Shown here piece by piece: positions 31,504 through 39,311 of a DNA stretch of 58,781 bases; the stretch's first letter is position 1; each line of letters starts with the position of its first letter. Source of the DNA: a virus; the IMG/VR virus record IMGVR_UViG_3300029939_000011, positions 1 to 58,781 of that record; one strand, 5' to 3'. The notes under the pieces were generated by a model. It made no database searches. It was given only the letters and a program-made list of their open reading frames with translations, and was not told where the DNA came from. The position numbers were made by a program, and so were the translations under genes.

Positions 31504-32322
31504 GTGGAAAAAGATCGAAATAAGATAACTGTACAAGTTGAGGGGACCGCCGAGGATGGTGGGGATCTCTCTTTGTCCAATTTCATCGATCAATTGCAAA
31601 ATATCCGCGCCCTTCTTGCCGAGGCGGACAGAATAGTAACTGGAGAACAGCAATCTACTGTGTTCAGGGTTACGAATCTATCCCATAGCAGCCCATCTGC
31701 CATTGAGCTTACGGGTTATCCGAAGGTATCCGACAAGGACTTTACGAATCAGGTAGTTGAATATGTAACTGGTTCGCTTGATAGCCTGGTTACGCTAAAA
31801 CAGTTTCCAAAAGACGCATCTCAGAAATTCATAAGGAGCGTAAAAAAACTGTTTGATGGGGTCGGAAAGCGCATTGACTCTATAAAGGTTTTCGGGCCGA
31901 GCGCAGATTTACCGATCATAATAACCAGCGATGTTGTTGAGCAGTTGGAAGTTTCTGTTCTTCGACAAGTTCGTTCGTTCGGTTCGGTAAAGGGCGTAAT
32001 GCAGGCATATAACAGCCACACCAAGACTAGATACTTTAATCTTTACCCTCCAATACCTGGGGTTGAGATAAAGTGCATTTTCTCTAAGGAGCTTGTACGA
32101 AAGGCTTCTGATGCGGTCGAAAGAAACGTCACTGTGAGCGGGACACTGATATACACGGTCGGAAATGTTTTTCCTGATGAAGTCATAGTCAACGATATAG
32201 AAGTTCATAAAAACGATAACGAATTGCCGACGCTGGAAAGTTTCTCCGGGTCGGCAACGGATGCCACTGGAAGCCTATCTACCGAAGACTTCATAAGGCA
32301 AACGCGAAATGAGTGGCACTAG
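31504..32322 (+). CDS. Unknown transposon passenger protein (272 aa), paired with a PIN protein
   Basis: Starts at GTG 6 bases after the transposase stop; the ribosome site is weak. The protein is mixed alpha/beta with no motif I recognise. Residues 1-150 look like one domain (LSLSNFIDQLQNIRALLAEA near the start), and about 155-240 another (RYFNLYPPIPGVEIKCIFSK). It overlaps the PIN gene by 14 bases, a spacing common in toxin-antitoxin and defence pairs. Base use is AT-richer than the phage genes. Confidence 0.85.
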   Translation: MEKDRNKITVQVEGTAEDGGDLSLSNFIDQLQNIRALLAEADRIVTGEQQSTVFRVTNLSHSSPSAIELTGYPKVSDKDFTNQVVEYVTGSLDSLVTLKQFPKDASQKFIRSVKKLFDGVGKRIDSIKVFGPSADLPIIITSDVVEQLEVSVLRQVRSFGSVKGVMQAYNSHTKTRYFNLYPPIPGVEIKCIFSKELVRKASDAVERNVTVSGTLIYTVGNVFPDEVIVNDIEVHKNDNELPTLESFSGSATDATGSLSTEDFIRQTRNEWH

Positions 32323-32881
32323 AGACGCCATCTATTGGGATACCTGTATATTCTTTGCCTTGCTCAAGAAAGAGGAGCATAGGCAAGGAGAATTCGACTC
32401 GATCCTAAAAAGTGCATTAGCCTTCGATGCCGGAAGCTTAATCATAGTAACTTCGGCGATAACAATCACAGAATTGATGGCGGGGAAAATAGATCAGGCC
32501 CAAAAGGATAGGTTTCGCCAAATGGCGAATAGATCAAACTTCATGTTTGTTGATGCCAACGACGCGGTATGTAGTATGGCCTCCGAAATTCGCGAATATT
32601 ACTTCGCAAATCGAATTGATGACCTGTATCCAACAACGCCAGATTCTATCCACGTCGCGTCTGCAATCCTGTCGCAGGCATCCGCGCTAATCACTTTTGA
32701 TGATAATAACAAGCCAAAATCAAAAGAACTGGCGATGAGCAAGATGGTCATTGCCGGGAAAATAGCCGAAAAATATCCATTGAAAATATGCCGCCCAGAG
32801 GTTGGCGAAACTCAGCCAAGCCTACCGCTTGATGCCCCAAATCAAATTGAACAGGAGGGGGACAATGGATACGACGAATAA
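32309..32881 (+). CDS. PIN-domain ribonuclease-like protein
   Basis: The 190-residue protein has the four acidic positions of a PIN nuclease: D in I-Y-W-D-T-C (near residue 10), E in T-I-T-E-L-M (near 51), D in T-P-D-S-I-H-V-A-S-A, and D in L-I-T-F-D-D-N-N-K. PIN proteins cut RNA; many are toxins such as VapC. The last 30 residues are Pro/Glu-rich. It overlaps its neighbours on both sides, and with the 272-aa protein it may form a toxin-antitoxin or defence unit. Confidence 0.9.
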   Translation: MSGTRDAIYWDTCIFFALLKKEEHRQGEFDSILKSALAFDAGSLIIVTSAITITELMAGKIDQAQKDRFRQMANRSNFMFVDANDAVCSMASEIREYYFANRIDDLYPTTPDSIHVASAILSQASALITFDDNNKPKSKELAMSKMVIAGKIAEKYPLKICRPEVGETQPSLPLDAPNQIEQEGDNGYDE

Positions 32882-32993
32882 AGAAAAGGAAGACAGTAAG
32901 AAATTGGACGACTTGCTTCGCAAGATGCTATCCACGCCACCCAAGCCGCACAAGAAACCCGCCACCGAACAGAAAAAGAAAACCGCCAAATAG
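32865..32993 (+). CDS. Small lysine-rich peptide (42 aa)
   Basis: MDTTNKEKEDSKKLDDLLRK and a Pro/Lys tail. AGGAGGGGG directly precedes its ATG, the best ribosome site in the transposon. It overlaps the end of the PIN gene by 17 bases. Its TAG lies in the terminator loop. It could be an antitoxin or an accessory peptide. Confidence 0.7.
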   Translation: MDTTNKEKEDSKKLDDLLRKMLSTPPKPHKKPATEQKKKTAK

Positions 32994-33003
32994 GCGGTTT
33001 TTT
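32981..33003. terminator. Two-way intrinsic terminator
   Basis: AACCGCC-AAATA-GGCGGTT followed by TTTT on the plus strand; on the minus strand TTCTTTTTCTG follows. It separates the rightward passenger genes from the leftward GIY-YIG gene and ends both. Confidence 0.9.
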
Positions 33004-33011
33004 ATGAGGAT

Positions 33012-33386
33012 TTACAATGCATTCCGAACCGAATTTATTATCCCCTGCTTGTGATGAACATTCAGCTCTGGCTGGAAATGGGCGATCAGCTTCACCTCCC
33101 AGTCATCCCTTTGCTGCTGCAATGCAACCGGCGCCAGGAGCAAGAATTGAGCCCCTTTACCAATCGCCGGACCACGTTGTTCGTGCTGTCCTGGGCGATC
33201 TTTCAGATTATCAGATTGCCCAATATAGACTGGTATGTAGGAATTCTGCGATGTCTGCCCGTTCCAAGTGTGGGTACAAAACATATACAAACCAGCCTCT
33301 TCAGGAAGATTCGGCTCTTGAACTGAATAGATAAAGAAATCCAGCCGTTCGCCACTTGGAAGGCTGATTGCAATTGCATTTGACAT
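33012..33386 (-). CDS. GIY-YIG nuclease-like protein
   Basis: The 124-residue protein holds A-G-L-Y-M-F (GIY part) and I-P-V-Y-I-G-Q-S-D-N-L-K-D-R (YIG part with the arginine 8 positions later), then an acidic E-V-K-L-I-A-H-F near the end that fits the catalytic glutamate. It is a small single-domain nuclease of the type found on mobile DNA. AAGGGGATC precedes its ATG. It points away from the right transposon end. Confidence 0.85.
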   Translation of the reverse strand: MSNAIAISLPSGERLDFFIYSVQEPNLPEEAGLYMFCTHTWNGQTSQNSYIPVYIGQSDNLKDRPGQHEQRGPAIGKGAQFLLLAPVALQQQRDDWEVKLIAHFQPELNVHHKQGIINSVRNAL

Positions 33387-33427
33387 TTGATCCCCTTAAA
33401 ACAAACCGGTACTCCCCCGCGCCGATT

Positions 33428-33616
33428 TTACCATGGGTTTGTAAAGTACATACTTCCGCAGGATTGGAATGCGTAGCCAGGAGAATGGCCTATTCCAGTC
33501 TCGCCACTGCCGACGCAAAACCAAATCCTACGGTGATACGGCGCAGAGGATCGTTCGCCATTTAGATAATCTTGTACGAGGCGAATTTGTGAAGTCAGGC
33601 ATGGCTTGATTTGCAT
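33428..33616 (-). pseudogene. Gene truncated by the transposon
   Basis: The frame starts MQIKPCLTSQIRLVQDYLNG after a GAGG ribosome site, but its last 10 codons (CGSMYFTNPW) are read from the right inverted repeat. If the transposon and one AGGATT are removed, the frame runs on to a TAG at 30443-30445, giving a 67-residue protein ending L-I-R-E-S-L-L and overlapping the head morphogenesis gene tail to tail. So the original 3' end is now on the other side of the element. Function unknown. Confidence 0.7.
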
Positions 33617-33625
33617 GGGAGAACC

Positions 33626-33856
33626 TCAGTGAGATTTAGTGCGCATGCACATCGATTCGGAATCTTGCCAAGTAATTGAGGTGATCAAATACGGTGTCGG
33701 CGCTCCATCGGTAGATATGGGCTTGACGATTTCCATATTCACGGCATAAGGGCCAGAAACGCCGCGAATGCGGATCGTTTTTGGAAGCAATTTCTCGATA
33801 AGTTCGCCATGCTGCGATGTCATGTCGTCGTCTTGGATGTCGATGATGATTTTCAT
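33626..33856 (-). CDS. Hypothetical protein (76 aa)
   Basis: MKIIIDIQDDDMTSQHGELI begins a 76-residue alpha/beta protein. GAGGTAGCC precedes the ATG. It is part of a leftward accessory operon whose last gene the transposon interrupts. Confidence 0.7.
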   Translation of the reverse strand: MKIIIDIQDDDMTSQHGELIEKLLPKTIRIRGVSGPYAVNMEIVKPISTDGAPTPYLITSITWQDSESMCMRTKSH

Positions 33857-33858
33857 GG

Positions 33859-34194
33859 CTACCTCACGAGGAAGTTGATGATGCGGCGGATGATGGATGG
33901 CGGCTTGATGACGGGAGCGTTCCAGGCTGGGGCAGAAATCAAGCGCATCAAATTAGGTGCGCCGACGACTATCTTTCCAATCGGGTCATCTTCGGTAAAT
34001 TCTAGGCTAACCGGGAATCTTGAAATCTGACCCAAATGGGCATGGGCAATTTTCCCATCCTCACCAAGTATGAAAAACATTTCCGGAAATCTTTCTTCGG
34101 AGATTTTCAGATAGTTGAAAACGACGCCTACGCCTCGATGCATTTCTGCTTGTTCGATGGTGAGGCCAACGAATTTCAATTCGAATTCTGTCAT
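33859..34194 (-). CDS. Hypothetical protein (111 aa)
   Basis: MTEFELKFVGLTIEQAEMHR begins a 111-residue protein with a beta-rich centre and a basic, hydrophobic C-terminus (PPSIIRRIINFLVR). It overlaps the upstream regulator by ATGA and lies 2 bases before the next gene. No family recognised. Confidence 0.7.
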   Translation of the reverse strand: MTEFELKFVGLTIEQAEMHRGVGVVFNYLKISEERFPEMFFILGEDGKIAHAHLGQISRFPVSLEFTEDDPIGKIVVGAPNLMRLISAPAWNAPVIKPPSIIRRIINFLVR

Positions 34195-34331
34195 TGCTGT
34201 TTCTCCACCTTCTTAAGATAAGCCTCAACCGCCCGCCGGATATGCTCGGCGACGGAATAGCCTGTGCTGTCGGAAAGTGACCGCAGGCGGTCAAGTAGTT
34301 GCTGAGGCAGGAAGATTTGGAAACGGATCAT
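34191..34331 (-). CDS. Ribbon-helix-helix (CopG-like) regulator, 46 aa
   Basis: M-I-R-F-Q-I-F-L-P is the DNA-binding strand, followed by two helices (QQLLDRLRSLSDSTGYSVAE, then H-I-R-R-A-V-E-A-Y-L), the exact ribbon-helix-helix plan. Such proteins are repressors or antitoxins. It overlaps both neighbours by ATGA and probably controls the promoter at 34574-34601. Confidence 0.85.
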   Translation of the reverse strand: MIRFQIFLPQQLLDRLRSLSDSTGYSVAEHIRRAVEAYLKKVEKQQ

Positions 34332-34543
34332 AGTAATTTCGAAAGAACCCATGCATACGGGAAGAACCAGAAGATGAAGCATGGAAGTGTAACGAAGAGG
34401 GTGTGCCTTACCAGTCCCGGAAATGGAATATTCCTGGAAATACAAAAAAGATGAATGCTGCTCATAGATACGCATGAACCGATTATCCAGGCACACGTTA
34501 ATTGAACGATGGCGCAATAAAGCTGAAATTTTTCATGAGACAT
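34328..34543 (-). CDS. Small membrane protein (71 aa)
   Basis: MSHEKFQLYCAIVQLTCAWI begins a protein with two hydrophobic helices, the second being TLFVTLPCFIFWFFPYAWVL. AGAGGAG precedes the ATG at 34543. First gene of the accessory operon. Could be a superinfection-exclusion type protein by size and topology; not proven. Confidence 0.75.
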   Translation of the reverse strand: MSHEKFQLYCAIVQLTCAWIIGSCVSMSSIHLFCISRNIPFPGLVRHTLFVTLPCFIFWFFPYAWVLSKLL

Positions 34544-34573
34544 AGCGCACTCCTCTGAAATGTTTATGCATAC

Positions 34574-34601
34574 ATTATACACACAATGAACTCACATTCA
34601 A
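34574..34601 (-). promoter_or_regulatory. Leftward promoter of the accessory operon
   Basis: On the minus strand TTGAAT (34601-34596) and a perfect TATAAT (34579-34574) are 16 bases apart. It lets the accessory operon be read against the late genes, possibly in a lysogen. The start codon of the divergent rightward gene (34586) lies between the two boxes. Confidence 0.75.
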
Positions 34602-34741
34602 TCACCGTAAGCATCAAGCAGCGCAAGTTCTTTCGCGCCGCGATGCGCGTAATTGTTATGCTGAATTTCTTGGGCCTTATCTCGTCTGAGCGCGCAGGGA
34701 AATTCATCGCCGATCATTGCGTGAAATTCGAGGTGAAATGA
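34586..34741 (+). CDS. Small conserved protein (51 aa), divergent gene
   Basis: MNSHSITVSIKQRKFFRAAM is typical of a short family in Burkholderiales phages: a beta strand, a basic patch and one hydrophobic helix (RVIVMLNFLGLIS). No ribosome site precedes it, but it ends one base before the next ATG. A leftward frame over the same bases was rejected. Confidence 0.6.
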   Translation: MNSHSITVSIKQRKFFRAAMRVIVMLNFLGLISSERAGKFIADHCVKFEVK

Positions 34742-34742
34742 A

Positions 34743-34967
34743 ATGCCCATGCCGCCGCTGAAAATGAAGTGCGTGCCACATCGCATGTGGGGATGCAAGC
34801 GATGCTTTTCGCCGCCACCTCCGCCACCTGGTCCGCCCACTCGGAAGGTGTATGAAAAATTTCCGATCGAGATCGGCAGTTCTGATATGTGGACTGGATT
34901 TTTCGCTGGGTGTGCATTTGGAATGTTGTTTGTCGTGATTTTGATCAATCTGAAAACGTTATGGTAG
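34743..34967 (+). CDS. Proline-rich membrane protein (74 aa)
   Basis: The N-terminal half contains C-K-R-C and a proline run (SPPPPPPGPPTRK). The C-terminus is a membrane helix (GFFAGCAFGMLFVVILINL). GAGGTGAAATG precedes the ATG. It overlaps the protease/scaffold start by 7 bases. Confidence 0.65.
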   Translation: MPMPPLKMKCVPHRMWGCKRCFSPPPPPPGPPTRKVYEKFPIEIGSSDMWTGFFAGCAFGMLFVVILINLKTLW

Positions 34968-36367
34968 TAGCAAACGAAAAACAAAAGCGCGACACGCTGA
35001 CATTCGACCTGAAAAGCGCGCGCTACTACGACGCCGATGGTCGGCTGCACGTCACGCTGTCGAACATCAGCAAGGCCAACGTCTGCCCGTACTACGGGCA
35101 TGAGATTCCAGACCCGGATGGGAAGCTTGGGCTAGACCCGGAAAAGGTCTATCAGCTATACCGCGATCCGGAAGAACTGGAAAAAGGCGCGCCGACCAGC
35201 AACGGCATTCAACTGATGTCGATCCACATTGCGGTATCCGCCGATGAGCCGCAGAAGGAAGTCGTCGCAGGAACAACCGGAACCGATGCGGTATTCAACG
35301 CACCTTATCTCCAAAACAGCTTGGTGATATGGGATGCCGAAGACATCAAGAACATCGAGGACAACTCGGTTCGTGAATTGTCCTGCGGGTATCGCTATAC
35401 CCCGGATATGACGCCGGGAGGCGTCGATGGCATCGCCTACGACGGCGTAATGCGCGAAATCATTTTCAATCACGTGGCCCTTGTCAAAGAGGGCCGCGCA
35501 GGCAGCGATGTGTTGGTAGCAGATAGTTCAATTTTTTCAAAGGAGCAAGTGATGTCAAAGTCTAAGTTGTCGCCTACCGCGACATTGGTACAGGGGGCTC
35601 TGATGGCTTGCCTCCAACCGAAACTGGCCAAGGATCAAAAGATCGACCTGAAGCCATTGGTGCAAGAAATCAGCAAGGCCAATTGGGCGGCCAAGAAGCC
35701 CGCCTTGATCGACAGCCTGAAAACTGCCGGTAAGGGCAAGTTGGCGAAGGATGCCGAGATGGCCGACGTCGTCAAGATGATCGACGCCCTGAACGGCGAA
35801 GACATGCCGGACGATGATCTTGGCCAGGACGACGATCCGGCCGAGGCCGACACCACTATGGATGCCGACGCGATGCTTGAGAAGATCATCAGCGCGATCA
35901 AGACCTGCTTCGCCGCCAAGTCCGGCGCCGAAGACGAACCGCCGAAGACCGAAGGCGGCGCAAACAACGATCCGAAAAATGGCAAGGACAAGGACAAAGT
36001 CCCGGCCGAAGATGAGGAAGAAAAGGTGGACAAGAAAGCTATGGACGCGGCCATCGCCTCCGCAGTGAAGGCAAACGAAAAGGCCACGATTGAGCGCATG
36101 AACGCCATCTCCCAGGCGCATGAAGACGTCAAGCCCTATGTCGGCAAGCTGGCCGGCGCGTTCGACAGCGCCGAAGGCGTCTACAAGGCCGCGCTCGACA
36201 TCAAGAAGATCGATGTCAAGGACGTGCCGGCGAGTGCCGGCGCCTACCGCGCGATCCTGATTGCGCAGCCGAAGCCTGACGACGACAAGAACAAGTCGAT
36301 TGCCAAGGATGAGGCCATGACGGCCGGTGCCGCCACCCTGATCGGCAAGATCTTCGCCAAGACCTAG
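34961..36367 (+). CDS. Prohead protease fused to scaffold (DUF2213-like)
   Basis: The 468-residue protein joins an N-terminal capsid protease-like domain (residues 1-190, with S-V-R-E-L-S-C-G-Y-R-Y and F-N-H-V-A-L-V-K-E-G-R-A) to a long acidic helical part (about 198-468, runs of Asp, Glu and Lys). The protease would trim the scaffold and itself so that DNA can enter. Start at 34961; the earlier frame start at 34889 is not family-like. An internal ribosome site at codon 198 suggests a separate scaffold product. Confidence 0.88.
   Translation: MVVANEKQKRDTLTFDLKSARYYDADGRLHVTLSNISKANVCPYYGHEIPDPDGKLGLDPEKVYQLYRDPEELEKGAPTSNGIQLMSIHIAVSADEPQKEVVAGTTGTDAVFNAPYLQNSLVIWDAEDIKNIEDNSVRELSCGYRYTPDMTPGGVDGIAYDGVMREIIFNHVALVKEGRAGSDVLVADSSIFSKEQVMSKSKLSPTATLVQGALMACLQPKLAKDQKIDLKPLVQEISKANWAAKKPALIDSLKTAGKGKLAKDAEMADVVKMIDALNGEDMPDDDLGQDDDPAEADTTMDADAMLEKIISAIKTCFAAKSGAEDEPPKTEGGANNDPKNGKDKDKVPAEDEEEKVDKKAMDAAIASAVKANEKATIERMNAISQAHEDVKPYVGKLAGAFDSAEGVYKAALDIKKIDVKDVPASAGAYRAILIAQPKPDDDKNKSIAKDEAMTAGAATLIGKIFAKT
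35539..35554 (+). promoter_or_regulatory. Internal ribosome site for a nested scaffold
   Basis: AAAGGAG followed 6 bases later by an in-frame ATG at 35552. Translation from here would give a 271-residue scaffold (MSKSKLSPTATLVQGALMAC at the start) without the protease, as with lambda Nu3 inside gene C. Confidence 0.75.
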
Positions 36368-36390
36368 TCCACCACCTCAATCCAATTCAA

Positions 36391-36416
36391 GCCGCCTTCG
36401 GGCGGTTTTTTATTTT
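36391..36416 (+). terminator. Intrinsic terminator after the scaffold gene
   Basis: CCGCC-TTCG-GGCGG with a UUCG tetraloop, followed by TTTTTTATTTT. It should lower transcription into the cement and capsid genes unless late antitermination is active. Confidence 0.9.
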
Positions 36417-36429
36417 CAGGAGCAAGAAA

Positions 36430-37593
36430 ATGAGCAATTTCCCTCAAGTGGTTCGCACCCAGGCCGCGCCTGGGGTAATTGGCGACTTCTGCGATGACAA
36501 CCCGCGCAGCACCATCGATGCCGGCCAAGGCGCATTTGTGGCGGGCCCCAACGGCGTCGCCATCGGTCAATTCGCATGGATCGCCGCCGATGGCGTAACC
36601 GTCAATAGCACTGGCGTCGGCGCGCCCGACGGCTTCGTTCGTCGCGACCAGCAATCGATCATCTATCAGTACCTGCAAGAAACCACGATGGTCATCCCGG
36701 CCGGCTTCCCGGTCACGTTGTTCAATGCCGGCGGGTTCTTCGTCCTGAACAGCGGCTCGACCACATCCGCACGCGGCAATGTCGCCTATGCGAACAACGC
36801 AAACGGCCAGATCACGTTCAACACCGCCGGCAACCCGCCGACCTCGGCCAGCGTTACGGCGCAGCTCTATGCCAACCTCATCACCGATGCGACCCTGGCG
36901 GCCAATAGCGCCACGGGCTCGATCTCCAGCACGGTTTTGACCGTGTCCGCAATCGGCGCCGGTTCTGTGCTGGCTGCTGGCCAAACGCTTTCGGGCGGCA
37001 ATTCAACGGTCGGCTATATCACGCCGAACACGACCATCGTCGGCCAACTGACCGGCACGGCCGGCGGCATCGGTACCTACACGGTCAGCATCAGCCAGAA
37101 CGTGGCATCGACCGCAATCGGCGTCTCGGGCGGCGGCATGACCGTGACCACGATGGGGACCGGCACCGTAGCAGTTGGCCAGACCGCAACGGCATCGGGC
37201 AATCTTGCTGCCGGCACCACGGTAACAGCGGTCGGCACTGGCAACGGCACCAACACCGGCACCTACGCACTGAGTGCGGCGCCGACAGCAGCCGGATCGA
37301 GCATTGCTGTGACGCTATCCGGCGGCACTCTTGATGTTACCGCCGTCGCTTCTGGTGTGCTGAACATCAACGACACCGTGACGGGCGGCACCATCGCCGC
37401 CGGCACGTATCTCCAATCCTTCGTCGCCGGATCCGGCACGTTGGGCGGCGTCGGAAATTATTTGGTCAACACATCGACCACATCGGCCAGCGGCACTGTC
37501 ACGGTCGCCGCCGGCACGGCAACGAAATGGGTCGCCTCTTCGGTTGCAGCACCGGGTGAACTCGCAAAGATGACTACCTGGGTCAACGGCTAG
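36430..37593 (+). CDS. Capsid cement/decoration protein with inserted beta domains
   Basis: The first 155 residues match phage cement proteins (Gp24-like): R-T-Q-A-A-P-G-V-I-G-D-F and G-F-V-R-R-D-Q-Q-S-I-I. Residues about 158-375 are three tandem copies of the small beta domain (G-S-I-S-S-T-V-L-T-V to G-T-Y-T-V-S-I-S-Q). The last 15 residues return to the cement pattern (W-V-A-S-S-V-A-A-P-G-E-L-A-K). So the repeats were inserted near its C-terminus, probably as surface loops on the head. Confidence 0.85.
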   Translation: MSNFPQVVRTQAAPGVIGDFCDDNPRSTIDAGQGAFVAGPNGVAIGQFAWIAADGVTVNSTGVGAPDGFVRRDQQSIIYQYLQETTMVIPAGFPVTLFNAGGFFVLNSGSTTSARGNVAYANNANGQITFNTAGNPPTSASVTAQLYANLITDATLAANSATGSISSTVLTVSAIGAGSVLAAGQTLSGGNSTVGYITPNTTIVGQLTGTAGGIGTYTVSISQNVASTAIGVSGGGMTVTTMGTGTVAVGQTATASGNLAAGTTVTAVGTGNGTNTGTYALSAAPTAAGSSIAVTLSGGTLDVTAVASGVLNINDTVTGGTIAAGTYLQSFVAGSGTLGGVGNYLVNTSTTSASGTVTVAAGTATKWVASSVAAPGELAKMTTWVNG

Positions 37594-37627
37594 TCCATTC
37601 ACCAAATTCAACTGAAAAGGAAAAATC

Positions 37628-38758
37628 ATGGGAAGCATGACCGAAATCCAATTGGCGCTTGATGCGCTTCCGACGGCTGAACTGGCCGACCAGCAAGCAG
37701 TGATGCGCTATGCGGAAAAGCACGAGCGCATCTACATGGGCGAGGACTGCAAGATGTTTGCCCGACCCGAGTGGAAGTTGGATTACCACTTGGCAGAAGA
37801 TGCGCAACCGCAATTGGTTACCACCCCGAACTCCGGTATCCCAGCGTACCTGACCTATTTCCATGACCCGGAAATCCTGCGAATCATGACGGCAAAGAAT
37901 CGCGCCGCCGAGATTTTCACAGAACAGGGTCAAGGCGATTGGTTGAGCACCACGCTGATCTACAACATTGTCGAGCCGACGTATGAAGTATCTAGCTACG
38001 GCGACTATAACAACAACGGCAATGCCGGCCTGAACATGGCATTCCCGGAGCGTCAGCCGTACCTCTACCAGGTCATCACCAAGTACGGAGACCGCGAAAT
38101 CGAGCAAGCCGGCCTGGCGCGCATCGGCTGGGTGGCGGAACAAAAGGCGTCGGCGATCGCTGGCCTGAACAAGTTCCAGAACCTGACCTACTTCTTCGGC
38201 GTCCAGGGCCTGCAAAATTATGGCTGGCTAAACGACCCGTCGCTGCTGCCGGCGATCTCGCCAGCACCGAAAGCGAACGGCGGCGTGGCATGGATGAATG
38301 GCAACATCATCAATGCATCGGCAAATGAAATCTTCGCCGATATCCAGGCACTGGTTGCGCAGTTGATCGCGCAGTCGGACGGCCAGATCGAAATCACCGA
38401 TGAACTGATTCTGGCTTTGTCGCCTTCGAGCTTGAACGCGATGACCGCCACCAACAGCTTCAACGTCAATGTTTCGGCGCTGCTCAAGCAGAACTATCCG
38501 AATCTGACCGTGAAGAGCGCTGTGCAATACGGTACCAAGACCGCGCAAAACAATCAGGGTAATTCGGTCGGAAATATCGTGCAGTTGTACGCACCGAATG
38601 CCGGCGGTCAGCGCTCCGGTTATTGCTCTTTCAATCTCAAACTGCGCGCGGGCAAGATCATTCCTGAGTTGTCGGCATGGAAGCAAAAATTCGTGCAGGG
38701 TTCGGCGGGCGCTGTAATTCGCCAACCTTTCGCCCTGGCATCGATGGTCGGCGTGTAA
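37628..38758 (+). CDS. Major capsid protein (DUF2184-type)
   Basis: The 376-residue protein directly follows scaffold and cement genes, has AAAAGGAA before its ATG, and is flanked by terminators on both sides, as expected for the most highly expressed head gene. Family features include E-P-T-Y-E-V-S-S-Y-G-D-Y near residue 118, Y-L-Y-Q-V-I-T-K-Y-G, and A-L-S-P-S-S-L-N-A-M in the C-terminal half. It should take the HK97 fold. Confidence 0.92.
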   Translation: MGSMTEIQLALDALPTAELADQQAVMRYAEKHERIYMGEDCKMFARPEWKLDYHLAEDAQPQLVTTPNSGIPAYLTYFHDPEILRIMTAKNRAAEIFTEQGQGDWLSTTLIYNIVEPTYEVSSYGDYNNNGNAGLNMAFPERQPYLYQVITKYGDREIEQAGLARIGWVAEQKASAIAGLNKFQNLTYFFGVQGLQNYGWLNDPSLLPAISPAPKANGGVAWMNGNIINASANEIFADIQALVAQLIAQSDGQIEITDELILALSPSSLNAMTATNSFNVNVSALLKQNYPNLTVKSAVQYGTKTAQNNQGNSVGNIVQLYAPNAGGQRSGYCSFNLKLRAGKIIPELSAWKQKFVQGSAGAVIRQPFALASMVGV

Positions 38759-38782
38759 ACAACATCGTAATCAGCAACCAAG

Positions 38783-38811
38783 CGCCCGGCTAGTCCGGGC
38801 GTTTTCTTTTC
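38783..38811 (+). terminator. Intrinsic terminator after the capsid gene
   Basis: CGCCCGG-CTAGT-CCGGGCG followed by TTTTCTTTTCC, 25 bases after the capsid stop. Confidence 0.88.
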
Positions 38812-38832
38812 CGAATTCACAAGGGGTAAGTC

Positions 38833-39309
38833 ATGAGCAACGAAACACTCAGCATTAAAAAGCCTACACAATCAGTATCTGGATCGACCGTCACGGTCGC
38901 ATCGAAATTGCCAATGTCGATGATTTTGGCGCTGCATACTCGCGTCACCAAGCATGAGGCAATAGTCGGCGGCGGAAGCCGCGAGTTCGACATTTACGAG
39001 AAGCGCTTTGGCGCGCCGGAATTTACCATTTTCGGAAATTCGCATCCGCAGAATCAGGGTCCGAAGGCGCAAATCGTCGGTGGCTATGCCTTGACTCCGG
39101 GCATTCCGAAAGATTTCTGGGATGAATGGTGCTTGCAAAACAATGGCCATGTTGCGCTGACGAACAAAATGCTTTTCGCGCATACCGAAATGGCAAGCGT
39201 GACATCGCAAGCAACCGACATGCAAAACGAGCGGTCAGGTCTTGAGCGCATCAACCCGGACGATACAAAGAAATTCGGTGTCGAAAAGGCCGAGCGCGGC
39301 GCCGCTTGA
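38833..39309 (+). CDS. Head-region protein of unknown function (158 aa)
   Basis: The 158-residue protein starts MSNETLSIKKPTQSVSGSTV with AAGGGG upstream. A basic centre (HTRVTKHEAIVGGGSREFDI) and F-W-D-E-W near residue 96 are visible. Its place between capsid and head-tail connector genes suggests a structural or completion role. Confidence 0.75.
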   Translation: MSNETLSIKKPTQSVSGSTVTVASKLPMSMILALHTRVTKHEAIVGGGSREFDIYEKRFGAPEFTIFGNSHPQNQGPKAQIVGGYALTPGIPKDFWDEWCLQNNGHVALTNKMLFAHTEMASVTSQATDMQNERSGLERINPDDTKKFGVEKAERGAA

Positions 39310-39311
39310 TC

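Larger units (their letters stand above)
30496..33459. mobile_element. IS1595-type transposon with passenger genes (2964 bp)
   Basis: The ends are perfect 28-bp inverted repeats: 30496-30523 (starts GCGGAAGTATGTAC) and 33432-33459. AGGATT flanks both ends directly (30490-30495 and 33460-33465), a 6-bp direct repeat; IS1595 elements usually make 8 bp, so the duplication may be incomplete. Inside are a transposase, three rightward passenger genes, a two-way terminator and one leftward gene. The passenger genes are more AT-rich than the phage. Removing the element and one AGGATT restores a reading frame on the minus strand. Confidence 0.93.

Noticed and set aside
34598-34750. Leftward frame of about 50 codons before the accessory operon
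   Set aside because: It has no ribosome site and ends in the -35 box; the rightward 51-aa gene on the same bases matches a known short family.
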